Positions 1 to 6,364 of a stretch of 24,526 nt of DNA are shown in pieces. Numbering within the stretch: position 1 is the stretch's first letter; every line of letters begins with the position of its first letter. Below the pieces are notes generated by a model. The model saw only the letters and a program-made list of their open reading frames with translations. It was not told where the DNA came from and did no database searches. The translations under genes were made by a program, and so were the position numbers. This stretch comes from a virus. Location of the stretch: IMG/VR virus record IMGVR_UViG_3300032087_005280, positions 1-24,526 of that record. One strand, 5' to 3'.

Positions 1-26
1 CTCACATCGTCCCCAATGCGCTGGGG

Positions 27-281
27 ATGGCACAAAGCGTCGTTGACGTCACCACCGCCGACGGCGAAGTGTTGGCCGCTGGCACGAGGAAATACCTCCT
101 CGTCCAGAACATCGGCTCAAACACCATCTACCTCACCTTCGACGGCGACACCGCCAGCGCCACGACGGGCTTTAAGCTCACCGCTGGCAACGCGCTCGAG
201 TTTGACACCTCCGTGCCTACTGGCCAGGTGCGCGGCATTGCCGAGACGGCCACGACAAAGCTGGCCATTCTCCAAGGGTGA
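27..281 (+). CDS. Small putative virion protein
   Basis: An 84-residue protein with alternating hydrophobic and polar residues, no transmembrane segment and no signal peptide. The pattern (YLLVQNIGSNTIYLTF near residues 23-38, then LEFDTSVPTGQVRGIAE near 57-73) resembles the small beta-rich proteins that phages encode among their head or tail-fibre genes. The family is recalled from pattern, not searched. The ATG follows a TGGGG stretch. The same frame is open to the left edge of the window, so the true start could lie further upstream. It is followed after 9 bases by the next putative structural gene, with which it is probably co-transcribed. The exact role (decoration, fibre base or tail tip) is not visible. 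Confidence 0.75.
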   Translation: MAQSVVDVTTADGEVLAAGTRKYLLVQNIGSNTIYLTFDGDTASATTGFKLTAGNALEFDTSVPTGQVRGIAETATTKLAILQG

Positions 282-290
282 GGTGAGATC

Positions 291-1115
291 ATGGGACTTT
301 TAGACTTCGGCACAGTTGCCGAGGAGGGCGTCAAAGGCCCGTATGCCAATTTTGGCGCGGCCATGACAGCGCTCCGCGCCGACGCCTCACCGAGCGACGG
401 CGACATTTACCAATTGACGGCGGGGGACTTGTTTGTGGCTCGCCTCACAAGTCACGCCAGTGGCGGGATCCTGATCCCCGCCGAGCTGGACGCCAACTTC
501 ACCATCGGGAGTGTGGCCAGCAACGCCAGCGGAGACGCCTACTGGACAAGCTCCGACGACTGGACAACCGCCGACGGGCGCGGCTTTGACGACAGCGCGA
601 CGAGCGGGGGCGGCGTTGTCGGCGACGCCAGCGGGGGCGGCGTGCGGTTGACGAGCGGTGCCGTCTCTGGCGGCGCACGCATTCGCTTTACGCCGACGTC
701 CACCACAAACTCAATGCTTCTCATGTACCGCGTCGCGGCCGTGACTGGGGACGTCCCGAGGGCTACAGGGTGGTCCATCTTCCAGGGGACTTACGTCCTA
801 CGCGTCGTCGCCAGCGCCGGAAGTGCGGGAGCGCCTCGGATTGTGGACTCTGGCGGGACGACGGAGCTGGGCGGCGTGGCGGGATCGCTCACGTCCAGCG
901 TCGTCGGTGATTACGTCTGGCAAGTGTTGGACTCAAGCGCGGCGCGTGCGCTGTCTCGTGTCCTGACGAGCGATCAAGCGGGAGGCCAAGTGGTAGAGCG
1001 GGACGACCTGGCGCAGGATGCCACAAAGGACTATATCCAGATCGTCGCCACCTATCAGGACGCCACCCAGCACGAAGTCGACATTTCCGATCTCTGGTAC
1101 ATCCACATCAGCTAA
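291..1115 (+). CDS. Putative virion (tail or fibre) protein
   Basis: A 274-residue protein rich in Gly, Ser, Thr and Ala, with short beta-strand-like segments and no membrane segment. A glycine-rich stretch lies near residues 105-125 (SGGGVVGDASGGGV), and the C-terminus ends in DISDLWYIHIS. This composition is typical of phage tail-fibre, tail-tip or receptor-binding parts, which would fit its place just before the lysis cassette. I do not recognise a specific family. The ATG is preceded by GGTGAGGTGAGATC, a good ribosome binding site. The most likely role is a distal tail or fibre component; this is inferred from composition and context only. Confidence 0.75.
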   Translation: MGLLDFGTVAEEGVKGPYANFGAAMTALRADASPSDGDIYQLTAGDLFVARLTSHASGGILIPAELDANFTIGSVASNASGDAYWTSSDDWTTADGRGFDDSATSGGGVVGDASGGGVRLTSGAVSGGARIRFTPTSTTNSMLLMYRVAAVTGDVPRATGWSIFQGTYVLRVVASAGSAGAPRIVDSGGTTELGGVAGSLTSSVVGDYVWQVLDSSAARALSRVLTSDQAGGQVVERDDLAQDATKDYIQIVATYQDATQHEVDISDLWYIHIS

Positions 1116-1124
1116 GGTGACACC

Positions 1125-1406
1125 ATGCTTCCAGCTCAAGGCGACGACGCACGCCGCCACTACAAAACAGGACGAGGTTATAGAGTCACCTTGCAGATCG
1201 GAGACGTCACAGTCACGCTCCACGCTCCGAGTGAGGACACGCTCCGAGCCCTCGGCCTTGACGCGCTTGAGCGTTTGGCCGTGGATCACTGGTCAAGCAA
1301 GAGTGAGGTTGTGCCAGTGGCTCAAGCCCTCGGCGTCCCCGTGACGAGCTCCAACACCGTCGCCGAGATCAAAGCCGAGATCTCAAGTGAGGCGTCCCTT
1401 GTCTGA
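1125..1406 (+). CDS. Small hypothetical protein
   Basis: A 93-residue protein of unknown function. The N-terminal half is beta-like (YRVTLQIGDVTVTLHAP), and the C-terminal half is helical and includes VVPVAQALGVPVTSSNTVAE, a short helix-turn-helix-like arrangement that could be a small winged or SAP-like fold. This is weak. The ATG is preceded by AAGGTGACACC. Its 3' end overlaps the start of the endolysin-like gene, so the two are translationally coupled. Nothing identifies a biochemical activity. Its position suggests a virion or assembly accessory role. Confidence 0.65.
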   Translation: MLPAQGDDARRHYKTGRGYRVTLQIGDVTVTLHAPSEDTLRALGLDALERLAVDHWSSKSEVVPVAQALGVPVTSSNTVAEIKAEISSEASLV

Positions 1407-2445
1407 CACCATCCAAGTCGGAGCATGGATTGACGGCCCACAACCCGGTCCCGGCGCGACTGCGCTGGACTCCTGGGCCAGCCTCATCGTCCGTGACTGT
1501 GGGATCACGTCTCCCGTGATCGTCACCAACGTCGGGATCAAGCCGCTCTACCTGTCACGGTGGAAGGTGGATCACCTCCGAGACGCGATCTCGGCCTTGA
1601 GGGGCGCTGGCGCGGAGGAGGTTGGGATCATGGTGTGGCCAGCGGCCACCGCCGACGCCATTGACGCGCTCGTCAAGGACGTAAGCAAGATCTACGGCAC
1701 CGAGAACCCGGACGGCGTCCCGAGGATGCGCGTCCCCGACTACGTCTGCATTGACGCGGAGGGGCGCTACAACTCGACGGGCTGGGGTCCGGCCGGGGCC
1801 GTCCTGGCCGACAGGTTGTGCAACGGCCTCGAGGAGGCGCAGAAGGGGCACTCGCTCACCTACTTGAGCGTCACGGCGATCCCGCCGAGGCAAGGGCTCC
1901 GCCTCCAAGACGCCAGCCTCATCAGACACCCGGCCGTCCAAGTGGCGACGCCTCAAGCCTACAGCCAATACCAGGGGCCGAATCACTGGAGCGCCAACCC
2001 GTACTTCCGCGTTGGGCCGATCCAGCGCGGGACATGGGCGACGTGGAGCCCCCTCCTCGAGGACGGCCACGTCTCGGCGATCAAGATGGGCTGTGCCATC
2101 TACGCTCAAGATCATCCGACGGGGCCGACGGGCATTGAGGCATTGAGGCAAGCGGCGGACATCTGTATACAACTCGGGGCGCGCCGCCTCTGCTACTGGT
2201 CTTTTAAACACTTTAGAAGCGCCTCCAAGTTACACGCGGAGCGGCGCGCCTTCCTCCGTGAGCTGAGCCAAACCTTGTGCCCAGATCCGAGCGAGGGGCT
2301 GAGCTTCGCCGACGCGCTTGATCAACTCGTCTTCGGCGATGGGCAATACTCGGCGATGGCGCGGCTCGGTTGCTTGATCAAACACTGTGACACCACCGCC
2401 GACGACTGGGAGCTCATCAAGCCAGACGAGGAGTGTGAGTCATGA
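1387..2445 (+). CDS. TIM-barrel-like protein, putative endolysin (glycosidase-like)
   Basis: A 352-residue protein whose hydrophobic segments recur in an order that fits a (beta/alpha)8 barrel: IQVGAWIDG (9-17), PVIVTNVG (43-50), EVGIMVWP (78-85), DYVCIDAEGRYN (118-129), then LTYLSVTAIP, VQVATPQAY, IKMGCAIYAQ and RRLCYWSFKH. Asp123-x-Glu125 after strand 4 is where glycoside hydrolases of the GH18/GH25 type place catalytic acids. It sits directly upstream of membrane and lipoprotein genes, so a cell-wall hydrolase is the natural guess, but a structural or carbohydrate-binding barrel cannot be excluded. The call starts at GTG 1387. A TTG at 1399, with TGAGG six bases upstream, is a credible alternative. 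The stop overlaps the next ATG (ATGA). Confidence 0.7.
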   Translation: MRRPLSDTIQVGAWIDGPQPGPGATALDSWASLIVRDCGITSPVIVTNVGIKPLYLSRWKVDHLRDAISALRGAGAEEVGIMVWPAATADAIDALVKDVSKIYGTENPDGVPRMRVPDYVCIDAEGRYNSTGWGPAGAVLADRLCNGLEEAQKGHSLTYLSVTAIPPRQGLRLQDASLIRHPAVQVATPQAYSQYQGPNHWSANPYFRVGPIQRGTWATWSPLLEDGHVSAIKMGCAIYAQDHPTGPTGIEALRQAADICIQLGARRLCYWSFKHFRSASKLHAERRAFLRELSQTLCPDPSEGLSFADALDQLVFGDGQYSAMARLGCLIKHCDTTADDWELIKPDEECES

Positions 2446-2564
2446 CTTGCGGGAGCGGACTTGTGGCGCTCGTCTTCTTGGCCGTCCTCGGCGTGCTCGT
2501 TGAGCGCAAGGCGATCCGTGGGTGTTGCTCCCACTTGAGAGAGGACATATGGACACCAAAGTAA
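2442..2564 (+). CDS. 40-residue single-span membrane protein
   Basis: The ATG overlaps the stop of the endolysin-like gene (ATGA) and the frame runs to TAA at 2562-2564, inside the start of the lipoprotein gene. The product begins MTCGSGLVALVFLAVLGVLV, a single hydrophobic helix, followed by a short basic and Cys-containing tail that ends WTPK. It has no recognisable family. Size, membrane anchor and place in the cassette suggest a lysis accessory (holin, antiholin or spanin-like peptide). It could also be only a translational-coupling ORF that brings ribosomes to the lipoprotein start. Confidence 0.5.
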   Translation: MTCGSGLVALVFLAVLGVLVERKAIRGCCSHLREDIWTPK

Positions 2565-2842
2565 AACGAGACTTTATGATCGTGGCGCTCCTCGTCCTGG
2601 CGCTCGTCTTGACGGCGTGCGCCGGAAAGAGGCCACCGGGAGACGGGATCGACTGGGCCGACTTGGCGCGCTCCGCTGCGACGCCGGAGTTTGGCTCGGA
2701 CGCTTGCGGCCAAACGCTCACTTGGAGCTACGAGCTGGGCCGTTGGGAGATCAAGGACGGCCGAGAAGTGGTGGCCGAGAACCGCACGATTGTGCGGATC
2801 GCGTGTGACGAGAACGGCAATGCCACTGTTGCCGATCAATGA
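2549..2842 (+). CDS. Small lipoprotein (o-spanin-like candidate)
   Basis: A 97-residue protein. A basic N-terminus is followed by a hydrophobic stretch, residues 10-22, and a clear lipobox LTAC with the lipidated Cys near residue 24, so it should be exported and lipid-anchored, presumably in the outer membrane of a Gram-negative host. The mature part is small and polar and has two more Cys (in SDACGQTL and VRIACDE) that could form a disulfide. The ATG at 2549 is chosen because AGAGAGGA lies just upstream. It overlaps the preceding 40-residue gene by 16 bases. Its position between an endolysin-like gene and membrane proteins fits an outer-membrane spanin subunit, but the mature domain is not the usual proline-rich Rz1 type. 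Confidence 0.7.
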   Translation: MDTKVKRDFMIVALLVLALVLTACAGKRPPGDGIDWADLARSAATPEFGSDACGQTLTWSYELGRWEIKDGREVVAENRTIVRIACDENGNATVADQ

Positions 2843-2861
2843 GATGGAGGAGGGGAGAGCA

Positions 2862-3137
2862 ATGGCTGAGCAGGACGACAACAAGGCCGAAGTCAAAGCC
2901 GAGGACAAAGCCGAGCCCACCAAAGGAGGGCCGCTCGACTTGGACGGAGACGGCAAACAAAGCCCACAAGAGACGGCGATCGGCGTGGCTCTTGTGGTGG
3001 TTGGTGGCGCATTGGCGGCCTACCTCCTCTACTTGAGCAGCACGGGACAAGTCACCGAGGAGACGTTGCAACCCCTCCTGGCCGTCCTGGCTTGGATCAC
3101 CGGACGAGAGGGCGTCAAGCGCCTCACAGGAGTCTAG
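2862..3137 (+). CDS. Membrane protein, holin candidate with EF-hand-like loop
   Basis: A 91-residue protein. The first 37 residues are charged, and then one strong transmembrane segment (AIGVALVVVGGALAAYLLYL, 39-58) is followed by a weaker hydrophobic helix (LLAVLAWI, about 73-80). A 12-residue loop at 26-37 has Asp at 1, 3 and 5, Gly at 6 and Glu at 12, as in calcium-binding EF-hand loops, directly before the membrane helix. The ATG at 2862 has a strong GGAGGAGGGGAGAG upstream. Holins are usually small membrane proteins next to the endolysin, which supports this assignment by context. The topology fits a one- or two-span holin, but no family is recognised. Confidence 0.7.
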   Translation: MAEQDDNKAEVKAEDKAEPTKGGPLDLDGDGKQSPQETAIGVALVVVGGALAAYLLYLSSTGQVTEETLQPLLAVLAWITGREGVKRLTGV

Positions 3138-3139
3138 TC

Positions 3140-3412
3140 ATGGAAGAGAACCCCGCGCCAATACCGCCCTCCCAGCCTCCGATCCCCGCCAAATATGTCG
3201 TCGCGTTATTGTTTGCGGCGTTGACGGGAGGCGGTGTTGGATCAACCGTCTCCCTCGTGAGCTCACCCGACTTGGAGCTCGCCAAGAGAGACGCAGTAGA
3301 CACCGCCCTCGAGCGTATGCGCGCCGAGGTAGACAGGGAGATTGCGCCGATGAGAGGACGACTTGAGAGGATTGAGGAGAAGCTGGATCGGCTCATTGAG
3401 CGGGGCGACTGA
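3140..3412 (+). CDS. Membrane-anchored coiled-coil protein (i-spanin-like candidate)
   Basis: A 90-residue protein with a short proline-rich N-terminus, one transmembrane segment (YVVALLFAALTGGGVGSTVS, about 18-37) and a charged amphipathic helix to the end (ERMRAEVDREIAPMRGRLER and beyond). One N-terminal membrane anchor plus a periplasmic coiled coil is the layout of inner-membrane spanins, and a lipoprotein is encoded two genes upstream. The ATG at 3140 is chosen over an in-frame upstream start because it fits the end of the preceding gene (TAG at 3135-3137). The stop overlaps the next start (TGATG). It could also be a holin partner. Confidence 0.7.
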   Translation: MEENPAPIPPSQPPIPAKYVVALLFAALTGGGVGSTVSLVSSPDLELAKRDAVDTALERMRAEVDREIAPMRGRLERIEEKLDRLIERGD

Positions 3413-4863
3413 TGGCGTGGGTTGGCGCTCAGGAGGCCGCCGAGTTTTGGGGACTGGCCAGCTTTAAGAGCGCGTACAAGCGGACAAAGCGCGATCCCGA
3501 GCGCTACCCCTCCCGGCCTCACCCGACGCGGCAAGGCTGGCGTCAGTATTGGATCGGCGACGGCCCACCGCCTCCGCCTGGTGCTCCCGAGGAGCTCCCC
3601 GCGCCGCCGCCGACTCGGCCGCGGGCGCTGGCACACTCACCCACTGAGGGCTGGGTGGAGCGTGACGGCTACGTCTACGATGGACGCCGTGACGTCTACG
3701 TCCTCACACTCCCGTCTCACCGCCGTCCCTTTGTCTTGGACGGCTCCCGCCTCCGCCAGATCTGGCGACGCTACGCCGGAGACAAGGCCAACATTGACGA
3801 GGTGTGCCGAGACTTCGGCCTCGATCGTCAAACCTTTGTGGACGTCAAGCGCCTCCTCAAGCTCACCAAGACACGCGCCCCCTTTACGGACGAGGAGCTG
3901 GACGCGATGGACGAAGAGGGGCTCGTCGCCGACGTCCTCCGCGCCAAAGAGCAGCGGGTGATGGCGCGTGCTCAAGCGGCCTCCTGGCGCAAGATCGAGC
4001 GCCTCGCCAACTCCCGCCAGTGGCTCCGAGAGGTGATCCGCGACGCGCTCAGTGGCTCGGCGACGGTGGCGCAGCTCCCGCCGCCAGCGGGTGAGCCCGA
4101 GGACTGCGCCGTCGTCGTGGGTTGGAGTGATCTCCACGTCGGCAAGCGGGAGGCGGGAGCAAGCGTTGGCTTGGACATTCAGCTTGCAAGGCTCCGAGCG
4201 CTGGCCTCGGACGTCGTGGCGCGTGTGGCGGCGCTGAGCCCGTCACACGTCATCCTCGCCTGTACGGGCGATCTCGTGCACTCTGACACCCAAAACCAGA
4301 CGACGACAAAGGGGACGCCTCAAGGCTCACAGTCCGAAGGCTCGACAGCTATGGCGCTCCGAGGCGCGTGTGAGCTCACGGCCGCGCTCGTGTCTCGCTT
4401 GTCCGAGGTGGCGCCCTCGGTGGAAGTGGTGGTGACTCCCGGCAACCATGACGAGCTGCTAAGCCGCGCCGTCGGCCTCTACCTCGAGGCCAGCTTCTCC
4501 GGCAATGCGCGTGTGAGCGTGGACGCGGACGAGCGGAGGCGGCGCAAGTGGACGAGGTGGCGTGAGGTGCCGCTCTGCTTCTTCCACGGCGACAAGCTCA
4601 AAGGGGATCGACTGGCCGCGCTCCCAGGGCGTGAGTGTCCGCCTGGTGCCGATCCTCGGCGCGCCATCCTGCTCCACGGCCACCTCCACAAGCGGGGCTT
4701 GAGGCAGGACGTGATTGGAGGCTTTGACGTGGTGTGCTTGGCGAGCCCAGCGGGAGCCGACGACTGGCATCACGAGATGGGCTTTGAGGGAGGGGCGAAG
4801 GCGGTGACGCTGGCGGTTGTTGCGCCGTCGGGGTTGGCGGCGCTTGAGTGGGTGAGGGCTTAG
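3412..4863 (+). CDS. Calcineurin-like metallophosphoesterase with N-terminal DNA-binding-like region
   Basis: A 483-residue protein. Residues 233-483 form a calcineurin-like phosphoesterase with all signature motifs: Asp240-x-His242 (SDLHVGK), Gly286-Asp287 (CTGDLVH), Gly-Asn-His-Asp 344-347, His392 (FFHGDK) and Gly-His-x-His 423-426. These residues bind two metal ions in nucleases and phosphodiesterases. Residues 5-50 (AQEAAEFWGLASFKSAYKRT) resemble the short HTH used by excisionase/AlpA-type DNA-binding proteins, followed by a Pro-rich linker (51-70). Residues 80-215 form a helical region that may contain another HTH (IDEVCRDFGLDRQTFVDVKR, 128-147). A DNA nuclease or end-processing role is likely; the substrate is unknown. 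Its TAG stop overlaps the opposing TAA stop of the early operon by two bases, leaving no room for a terminator between them. Confidence 0.9.
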   Translation: MAWVGAQEAAEFWGLASFKSAYKRTKRDPERYPSRPHPTRQGWRQYWIGDGPPPPPGAPEELPAPPPTRPRALAHSPTEGWVERDGYVYDGRRDVYVLTLPSHRRPFVLDGSRLRQIWRRYAGDKANIDEVCRDFGLDRQTFVDVKRLLKLTKTRAPFTDEELDAMDEEGLVADVLRAKEQRVMARAQAASWRKIERLANSRQWLREVIRDALSGSATVAQLPPPAGEPEDCAVVVGWSDLHVGKREAGASVGLDIQLARLRALASDVVARVAALSPSHVILACTGDLVHSDTQNQTTTKGTPQGSQSEGSTAMALRGACELTAALVSRLSEVAPSVEVVVTPGNHDELLSRAVGLYLEASFSGNARVSVDADERRRRKWTRWREVPLCFFHGDKLKGDRLAALPGRECPPGADPRRAILLHGHLHKRGLRQDVIGGFDVVCLASPAGADDWHHEMGFEGGAKAVTLAVVAPSGLAALEWVRA

Positions 4864-5126
4864 GCGCTCGGCGTCCACGGGATAAGCTCCTCGTCCCATT
4901 GGGCGGTGACGTCGGCCACCCACCAAATCCCCTCGATCTCTTGGAGGAGCTCCTCGGAGGCTTCGCCCTCAAAGATGAGCGTCCCGCCGCCTCGAGGCTG
5001 GGTGTCGTCGGGATCAAGCGCGTCGTGTAGCGTCTCGTCTACGAGCTTGGCGTCAAACGCCTCCGGCAGCTCGGCGAGCAAGTCGTCAGGGCTGTAAGAG
5101 TAGTATGCAATCATGATCACTTTCAT
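4860..5126 (-). CDS. Small acidic protein A, related to protein B
   Basis: An 88-residue, strongly acidic protein (about 21 Asp/Glu against 3 Lys/Arg). It begins MKVIMIAYYSYSPDD and carries FEGEASEELLQEIEGIWWVA at about 52-71. This segment aligns with FLDGDASEEAIEAIKALPWV in the next upstream gene, so the two are probably old tandem duplicates with an alternating beta/alpha fold. The start is placed at 5126 because of the conserved leader GAGGAAACCTCA immediately upstream, itself preceded by an 18-base palindrome. No family is recognised. Small size, acidity and early expression are compatible with a DNA-mimic or host-inhibitor role, which is inference only. Confidence 0.75.
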   Translation of the reverse strand: MKVIMIAYYSYSPDDLLAELPEAFDAKLVDETLHDALDPDDTQPRGGGTLIFEGEASEELLQEIEGIWWVADVTAQWDEELIPWTPSA

Positions 5127-5162
5127 TGAGGTTTCCTCGAGTTTGGCGCGGAGCTCCGCGCC
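5127..5162 (-). promoter_or_regulatory. Leader of acidic gene A: stem-loop plus extended SD
   Basis: Read on the minus strand, a perfect 18-base palindrome GGCGCGGAGCTCCGCGCC (5145-5162) is followed by CAAACTC and then GAGGAAACCTCA (5127-5138), which abuts the ATG. The same layout recurs at four other early genes. The palindrome can fold into a strong hairpin just before the ribosome binding site. Confidence 0.6.
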
Positions 5163-5172
5163 GTGGTGTGTG

Positions 5173-5418
5173 TCAGTCGGCGGCGACGCCGTCAACCCAA
5201 GGCAAGGCTTTGATCGCCTCAATCGCCTCCTCGCTCGCGTCGCCGTCGAGGAAGACGGCACCCTGTGGGATCCCGTTGCGCCCGGGCTCGATCACCTCGT
5301 CGATCTCGGCGTCGAGGCCGTCAACCATCAAATCATACTCAAAGGGTGCGCAGTCGTCGGCAGCGGGGCGGAAGTGGGAAAGATCAGCGTCGTGCTTGAT
5401 TGCGATCAAAATGGTCAT
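5173..5418 (-). CDS. Small acidic protein B, related to protein A
   Basis: An 81-residue protein with about 19 acidic and 4 basic (Lys/Arg) residues. It begins MTILIAIKHDADLSHF and ends with FLDGDASEEAIEAIKALPWV plus a few residues, which matches the C-terminal part of the downstream protein A (FEGEASEELLQEIEGIWWVA). The start at 5418 is supported by AGGAGACACCACG upstream on the minus strand. It lies between acidic genes C and A in what looks like one transcript from the promoter near 5.82 kb. Function unknown. Paralogous pairs of small acidic early proteins are common among host-takeover or anti-defence genes, but nothing here proves that. Confidence 0.75.
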   Translation of the reverse strand: MTILIAIKHDADLSHFRPAADDCAPFEYDLMVDGLDAEIDEVIEPGRNGIPQGAVFLDGDASEEAIEAIKALPWVDGVAAD

Positions 5419-5459
5419 CGTGGTGTCTCCTGTGGTATGCGCGGCGAGCTGCGCCGCGC
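5419..5459 (-). promoter_or_regulatory. Leader of acidic gene B: stem-loop plus SD
   Basis: On the minus strand, GCGCGGCG, loop CAGCT, CGCCGCGC (5439-5459) forms an 8-bp stem. It is followed by ATACCAC and the ribosome binding site AGGAGACACCACG before the ATG. The stem sequence differs from the leaders of genes A and C but sits in the same place, which argues for a conserved structure rather than copied DNA. Confidence 0.55.
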
Positions 5460-5470
5460 AGTGTGGTGTG

Positions 5471-5761
5471 TCAGAAGGGGATCGCGTCTTGGTCGTAGTC
5501 GTCAAAGTTGTCGGGGACGTTGTGAGCGTCCTGGGCGCGCCACTGGAGAAGCTCTTTGTACCAGAAGGGGATCGGGTGGTGTCCGCCCTCGTGCTTGGCG
5601 TTGAGCCAGTCGAGGAGCTCCTCCGCGTGGTTCTCCTCGTGCTCCTCAAAGCCCTCGATCACGTCGCCCTTGGAGTTGACGACGGCGACGGACTCAAAGC
5701 CGTTGTGGTTGTCCCACTGAGCGACGAAGGGGCCGAGGGCAAAGTCAATGTTAATGTTCAT
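5471..5761 (-). CDS. Small acidic protein C
   Basis: A 96-residue protein with about 20 acidic and 4 Lys/Arg residues. It begins MNINIDFALGPFVAQWDNHN, has a central His/Glu-rich helix (VIEGFEEHEENHAEELLDWL, about 34-53) and an acidic tail (DNFDDYDQDAIPF). It is the first gene after the strong promoter at 5805-5833 and so should be the most highly expressed of the three acidic genes. The start at 5761 is supported by GGGAACCTCAC directly upstream, a variant of the shared leader. It is not obviously homologous to A and B. No family recognised. Confidence 0.75.
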   Translation of the reverse strand: MNINIDFALGPFVAQWDNHNGFESVAVVNSKGDVIEGFEEHEENHAEELLDWLNAKHEGGHHPIPFWYKELLQWRAQDAHNVPDNFDDYDQDAIPF

Positions 5762-5779
5762 GTGAGGTTCCCGTGTTGT

Positions 5780-5794
5780 GCGGCCCAGCGCCGC
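5780..5794 (-). promoter_or_regulatory. 5' stem-loop of the acidic-gene transcript
   Basis: On the minus strand GCGGC, loop GCTGG, GCCGC forms a hairpin that would begin only a few bases after the predicted transcription start (about 5798). The leader of the SWIM-protein transcript at 8879-8894 has the same stem, GCGGC/GCCGC. A stem-loop at the extreme 5' end is a known mRNA-stabilising device; that role is inferred here. Confidence 0.55.
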
Positions 5795-5804
5795 GTCCAC
5801 AACC

Positions 5805-5833
5805 AATATAGGTGCACCTACCTCTACAGTCAA
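5805..5833 (-). promoter_or_regulatory. Sigma70-type early promoter with UP-like element
   Basis: On the minus strand TTGACT (5828-5833), a 17-base spacer and TATATT (5805-5810) make a near-consensus promoter reading into the three acidic genes. Directly upstream is an A/T-rich tract, AAATTATTTTAACAAAAC, unusual in this high-GC window and placed like an UP element. It should be a strong early promoter. Confidence 0.75.
5809..5820. promoter_or_regulatory. Candidate operator palindrome
   Basis: TAGGTGCACCTA is a perfect 12-base palindrome lying in the spacer and overlapping the -10 edge of the 5805-5833 promoter. A repressor bound here would block RNA polymerase. The binding protein is unknown; the XRE protein at 9023 or the triple-HTH protein at 7062 are candidates. 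Confidence 0.5.
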
Positions 5834-5881
5834 CATGTTTTGTTAAAATAATTTAAGAGCAAGAGGAGAAGGGAAGGGGGG

Positions 5882-6364
5882 CTAAACCTCCACCTCCCAC
5901 ACCTCAATGACGACACACGGCTCCTCGTCTTGAGCGGCGTACCACTTGCGCGCCGCCAGCTCCACGACCGCTTTGTCGTCGTGGATGACACACGGCCTCC
6001 TCTTCGCCGTGTCGCCTTGCAAGGCGTCCAGCGCCGCCTTGACGTAGTTGTCCAGATCGGGCGTCGTCGGCCGATGCACTCGGCCTGGTGCCTCCCGCCA
6101 CTTCGCCGCCGTCCACCCGAGGGACTTGAGCGACGCGGGTAAGCTCTTCGGCCGAGCCGTCACCACGTCCACCTCAACGCGCAGTGGGCCGCTCAGAGGC
6201 GCGGACATGCTCCACAGAGGCCAGATCGCCAGCGCCGCCGCGTCGTACCACTGCTCAAGCTTGGGAGGGCTGTAGACGCGCTTGGAGCGTCCAGCAAAGC
6301 GGGGACGTTGCCACGCTTGAGGAGGGCCGGGGATCGTCACTCGGAACGTTGACTCGTCGCTCAT
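5882..6364 (-). CDS. rusA: RusA-type Holliday junction resolvase
   Basis: A 160-residue protein with the RusA family layout. An N-terminal VTIPGPPQAWQRPRF segment is followed by the conserved acidic core TPDLDNYVKAALDAL (101-115, Asp103 and Asp105) and VIHDDKAVVEL (126-136, Asp129/Asp130 and Lys131). RusA enzymes are small dimeric, metal-dependent nucleases that cut four-way DNA junctions, and phages use them to resolve recombination or replication intermediates before packaging. The length is close to the usual 120-150 residues. The ATG overlaps the stop of the upstream HTH gene (ATGA), so the two are co-expressed in the leftward operon. Catalytic residues appear intact. Confidence 0.9.
   Translation of the reverse strand: MSDESTFRVTIPGPPQAWQRPRFAGRSKRVYSPPKLEQWYDAAALAIWPLWSMSAPLSGPLRVEVDVVTARPKSLPASLKSLGWTAAKWREAPGRVHRPTTPDLDNYVKAALDALQGDTAKRRPCVIHDDKAVVELAARKWYAAQDEEPCVVIEVWEVEV

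Noticed and set aside
1555-2211. Long minus-strand frame of 218 residues
   Set aside because: It is the antisense of the endolysin-like gene, Arg/Pro-rich, without a ribosome binding site; a composition artefact of high-GC coding DNA.
5126-5851. Plus-strand frames of 163 and 241 residues across the acidic-gene region
   Set aside because: They run antisense through three small genes that each have a proper leader and start.
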